DNA of 7,941 nucleotides, from positions 1 to 7,941 of the forward strand of contig QMVA01000059.1 in the NCBI GenBank assembly GCA_003660865.1. The letters run 5' to 3'. Shown here in pieces: positions 6,715 to 7,941 of the stretch. A model generated the notes under the pieces. The model saw only the letters and a list, made by a program, of their open reading frames with translations, was not told where the DNA came from and ran no database searches. The translations under genes were made by a program, and so were the position numbers. Every line of letters begins with the position of its first letter. Within the stretch, counting starts at the first letter, position 1. The stretch comes from Candidatus Nanohalarchaeota archaeon. GTDB taxonomy: Archaea; EX4484-52; B79-G9.

Positions 6715-6761
6715 CGTCGTTACTAAATGGACAAACTCTACCCAAAACCAAGAGACGTCAA
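6711..6761 (+). repeat. Inverted pair TTGACGTC / GACGTCAA around the winged-helix start codon
   Basis: TTGACGTC (6711-6718) and GACGTCAA (6754-6761) form a perfect eight-base inverted repeat, and each contains the self-complementary hexamer GACGTC. The hexamer centres are 41 bases apart, close to four turns of B-DNA, and they flank the expected transcription start. As DNA sites they would suit an autoregulator bound on one face of the helix. As RNA they could close a 35-base loop holding the start codon, but only in transcripts that enter from upstream. Confidence 0.4.
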
Positions 6762-6770
6762 TCTATATGG

Positions 6771-6802
6771 TGAAGACATTTGTCCAAATAGTTATGTCTT
6801 CA
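6771..6802 (+). other. Hairpin with loop complementary to the start codon region
   Basis: TGAAGACAT (6771-6779) pairs perfectly with ATGTCTTCA (6794-6802) around a 14-base loop. The loop and the last stem base contain TTTGTCCA (6779-6786), which is the exact complement of TGGACAAA (6728-6735), the bases that begin with the last two letters of the ATG at 6727. The mRNA could therefore either form this hairpin or mask its own start. The region is also coding, so the pairing may be incidental. Confidence 0.3.
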
Positions 6803-7054
6803 ACTATACATTCCTTCCGTGTGCGAGGAAAGGACTCTTGAAGCTCTCTCGGAACTTGAGAGAAATATGAGATTATACTATATACCTATTTTAGCGTCAG
6901 AGAGTACTGGCGTGAACCCTGCTTCTAATCGGCTGTTTGGCACGTTACTGAGGCACTTAAGAAATTAGTACATGAAAAGTATGTAAAATCAGAAGATATA
7001 CGAATTAATATTAAAGGACATAAATCGTGGAGTTTTCTCTACACTACTACGAAT

Positions 7055-7855
7055 TTGGGTAAAGAATATCTGAAATCTGTCGCAGGCCAAGTAGAGACGG
7101 TTGAAGATGTGCAACAAATAGAAGGTGCTCATGGTTCAACAGAGGAAGAAGATCCACAGACGGAATATATCTGTGTTGATGCTTCTGATGATTCCTGTGA
7201 TACTTTATATTCTGCGGTTCTTGGAGAATTCGATGATTGTGTTGATGATTCTCTCCTGAAACTGAATATTAATGGCACAAAATATCCTGTATTATATACG
7301 TCTCTTGGTAAACGCGAGAGTTATTCGGGCGCAGTTTATGTAAGAATTAGTGATGAGAATGCATACTGTGCTGGATATGTGAATGAATCAGATAAACTTA
7401 TAATAAGTCCCGAAGGAATGTATGCTCTTCTTGTCAAGGGGAATGTGGACAACATCAGAAATCTTAGTATGAGAAAGGTTACTGGGGTCTTTGATGGCTT
7501 AACCGGGACTTTCCGGGATATGATGGGTGATGAGATGCGCGGTGTTGCTATGCAAATGAAGGATGGCATATATAGAAATGTCCGGGAACTTGCATCTGGT
7601 AAGGGTCATCTGAAACCCGATGGGCAATTGTTTGTTGCTGCTTTAAGTGAATTATTTGAAAGAGAACGTATCTCTCTTCTGGATGGCGCAGATAAAAGAG
7701 AGATTGTTCCCGACCCAGAATTTGATATCAGTAAATATATACCGAGAAATGATGTCGAACCAGAGGATAATCCGCCAGATAGCCCTGAGAATCCTCAGGG
7801 AGGAAAAATGACCCTTGCAGATAAGCAACATTGGCTCAAAGAGCAGGGACTATAA
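7055..7855 (+). CDS. Uninterrupted 266-residue C-terminal part of the winged-helix protein
   Basis: This is the longest intact frame of the broken gene above, starting at a TTG with no ribosome site. The TTG is unlikely to be the native start, because the same frame upstream to 6929 encodes convincing protein (KKLVHEKYVKSE, then KGHKSWSFLYTTT). The frame begins inside the end of the winged helix (GKEYLKSV). It continues as an acidic region rich in Asp and Ser, a beta-like segment (LKLNINGTKYPVLYTSLGK) and a helical region with amphipathic Met/Arg stretches. It ends in a Pro/Asn-rich linker (EDNPPDSPENPQ) before a short charged end. I recognise no catalytic motif. A sensor or oligomerisation role would be usual for the C-terminal part of such a regulator, but nothing in the sequence shows it. 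Confidence 0.55.
   Translation: MGKEYLKSVAGQVETVEDVQQIEGAHGSTEEEDPQTEYICVDASDDSCDTLYSAVLGEFDDCVDDSLLKLNINGTKYPVLYTSLGKRESYSGAVYVRISDENAYCAGYVNESDKLIISPEGMYALLVKGNVDNIRNLSMRKVTGVFDGLTGTFRDMMGDEMRGVAMQMKDGIYRNVRELASGKGHLKPDGQLFVAALSELFERERISLLDGADKREIVPDPEFDISKYIPRNDVEPEDNPPDSPENPQGGKMTLADKQHWLKEQGL
7783..7810 (+). promoter_or_regulatory. GC-rich hairpin and strong ribosome-site-like sequence before an internal ATG
   Basis: CCCTGAG (7783-7789) pairs with CTCAGGG (7794-7800) around a four-base loop. It is followed at once by AGGGAGG (7797-7803), the best Shine-Dalgarno match in the window, and by ATG at 7808. The ATG is in frame with the preceding gene and opens only 15 codons to the TAA at 7853. 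It could mark the start of another gene whose frame is shifted near 7846, or be a chance match. Confidence 0.25.
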
Positions 7856-7941
7856 AACAGTACAAGAATCAGAAAGACAGACACTCTATCTAAAAAGCAG
7901 CGCAGAATTCCTAACAGTTCATCTCTCAAACGCCAGCTCAA
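7856..7941 (+). other. Unresolved right edge, possible coding continuation
   Basis: After the TAA at 7853-7855 two plus-strand frames and one minus-strand frame stay open to the window edge. The frame reading KTVQESERQTLYLKSSAEF from 7854 looks most protein-like, and removing one G from GGG 7846-7848 would join it to the preceding frame. No start, promoter or terminator is evident, so no gene is assigned. Confidence 0.25.

Larger units (their letters stand above)
6727..7855 (+). pseudogene. Winged-helix DNA-binding protein, reading frame broken twice
   Basis: Three overlapping frames join into one protein if two single bases are restored. Frame one runs from ATG 6727 and reads MDKLYPKPRDVNLYGED. 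Adding an A to the AAA at 6829-6831 moves to the frame reading RTLEALSELERNM. Adding a T to the TTT at 6936-6938 joins RLF to WHVTEALKKLVHEKYVKSE. The result is 376 residues ending at TAA 7853-7855. Residues about 36-118 then fit a winged-helix domain: a first helix, LASESTGVNPASN leading to the recognition helix, a basic wing, and YTTTNLGKEYL typical of the last strand and helix. The rest (about 119-376) is acidic and unrecognised, with a Pro-rich tail. No ATG, GTG or TTG in frame exists between the stop at 6926 and TTG 7055, which supports a broken rather than shorter gene. The cause may be true decay or homopolymer sequencing error. Confidence 0.6.

Noticed and set aside
6715..6970. A dedicated non-coding RNA gene in the apparent gap
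   Set aside because: The hairpins are real, but the stretch is better explained as coding sequence with two lost bases; no independent RNA promoter and terminator pair is seen.
7055..7057. TTG 7055 as a genuine translation start
   Set aside because: The same frame upstream to 6929 encodes a convincing recognition helix and wing, so this is an internal codon of a broken gene.
1..7941. CRISPR arrays, tRNA, rRNA, insertion-sequence ends or attachment sites
   Set aside because: No regularly spaced repeats, tRNA-like cloverleaf, rRNA core sequence or paired terminal repeats were found on either strand by reading.

Overview
The window looks archaeal and most likely comes from a strictly anaerobic, methane-cycling or related euryarchaeal lineage. 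The visible signs are archaeal-type TATA boxes (TTTTATATT, TTTAAATA) at promoter distance from start codons, very short or absent leaders, oligo-T runs after genes, heavy use of ATA, AGA and AGG codons, a tungsten-type aldehyde:ferredoxin oxidoreductase (AOR), and hexulose-phosphate-synthase (HPS) domains of archaeal style. The lineage is an inference; no rRNA or tRNA gene is present to fix it.

Layout. 1-150 (+): C-terminal end of an unidentified protein cut by the window edge, followed by a T-rich stretch. 305-3283 (-): a 992-residue fusion of a complete AOR with two tandem HPS-like domains, convergent with the edge gene. 3284-3460: a divergent promoter region. 3461-3955 (+): an unrecognised 164-residue protein. 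4068-6182 (+): a 704-residue UvrD/Rep-type SF1 helicase carrying an N-terminal RecQ-type RQC winged helix and a C-terminal HRDC domain. An eight-codon upstream ORF overlaps its GTG start. 6280-6714 (+): an unrecognised acidic protein. 6727-7855 (+): a winged-helix protein whose frame is broken twice. Restoring one base in each of two short homopolymers gives one open frame of 376 residues. The last 86 bases hold no gene that can be fixed.

Functional reading. The most interesting gene is the AOR-HPS-HPS fusion. In archaea lacking the oxidative pentose phosphate pathway, HPS runs in reverse to make ribulose 5-phosphate and releases formaldehyde. A fused AOR-family domain could oxidise that formaldehyde and reduce ferredoxin, which would be analogous to the known Fae-HPS fusion. 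The two HPS domains have lost complementary parts. The first keeps DxKxxD but has lost the phosphate-binding end of the barrel. The second keeps that end but has Ser in place of the second catalytic Asp. Because this superfamily shares that Asp across a dimer interface, the tandem pair could rebuild exactly one active site inside one chain.

The helicase is a domain-shuffled enzyme: RecQ accessory modules placed around a UvrD-type motor. The right-hand segment (6235-7941) reads as accessory DNA: two orphan genes, one DNA-binding, with repeated GACGTC palindromes at its promoter and interlocking hairpins across its start. Several possible homopolymer indels there may be assembly errors rather than true decay.
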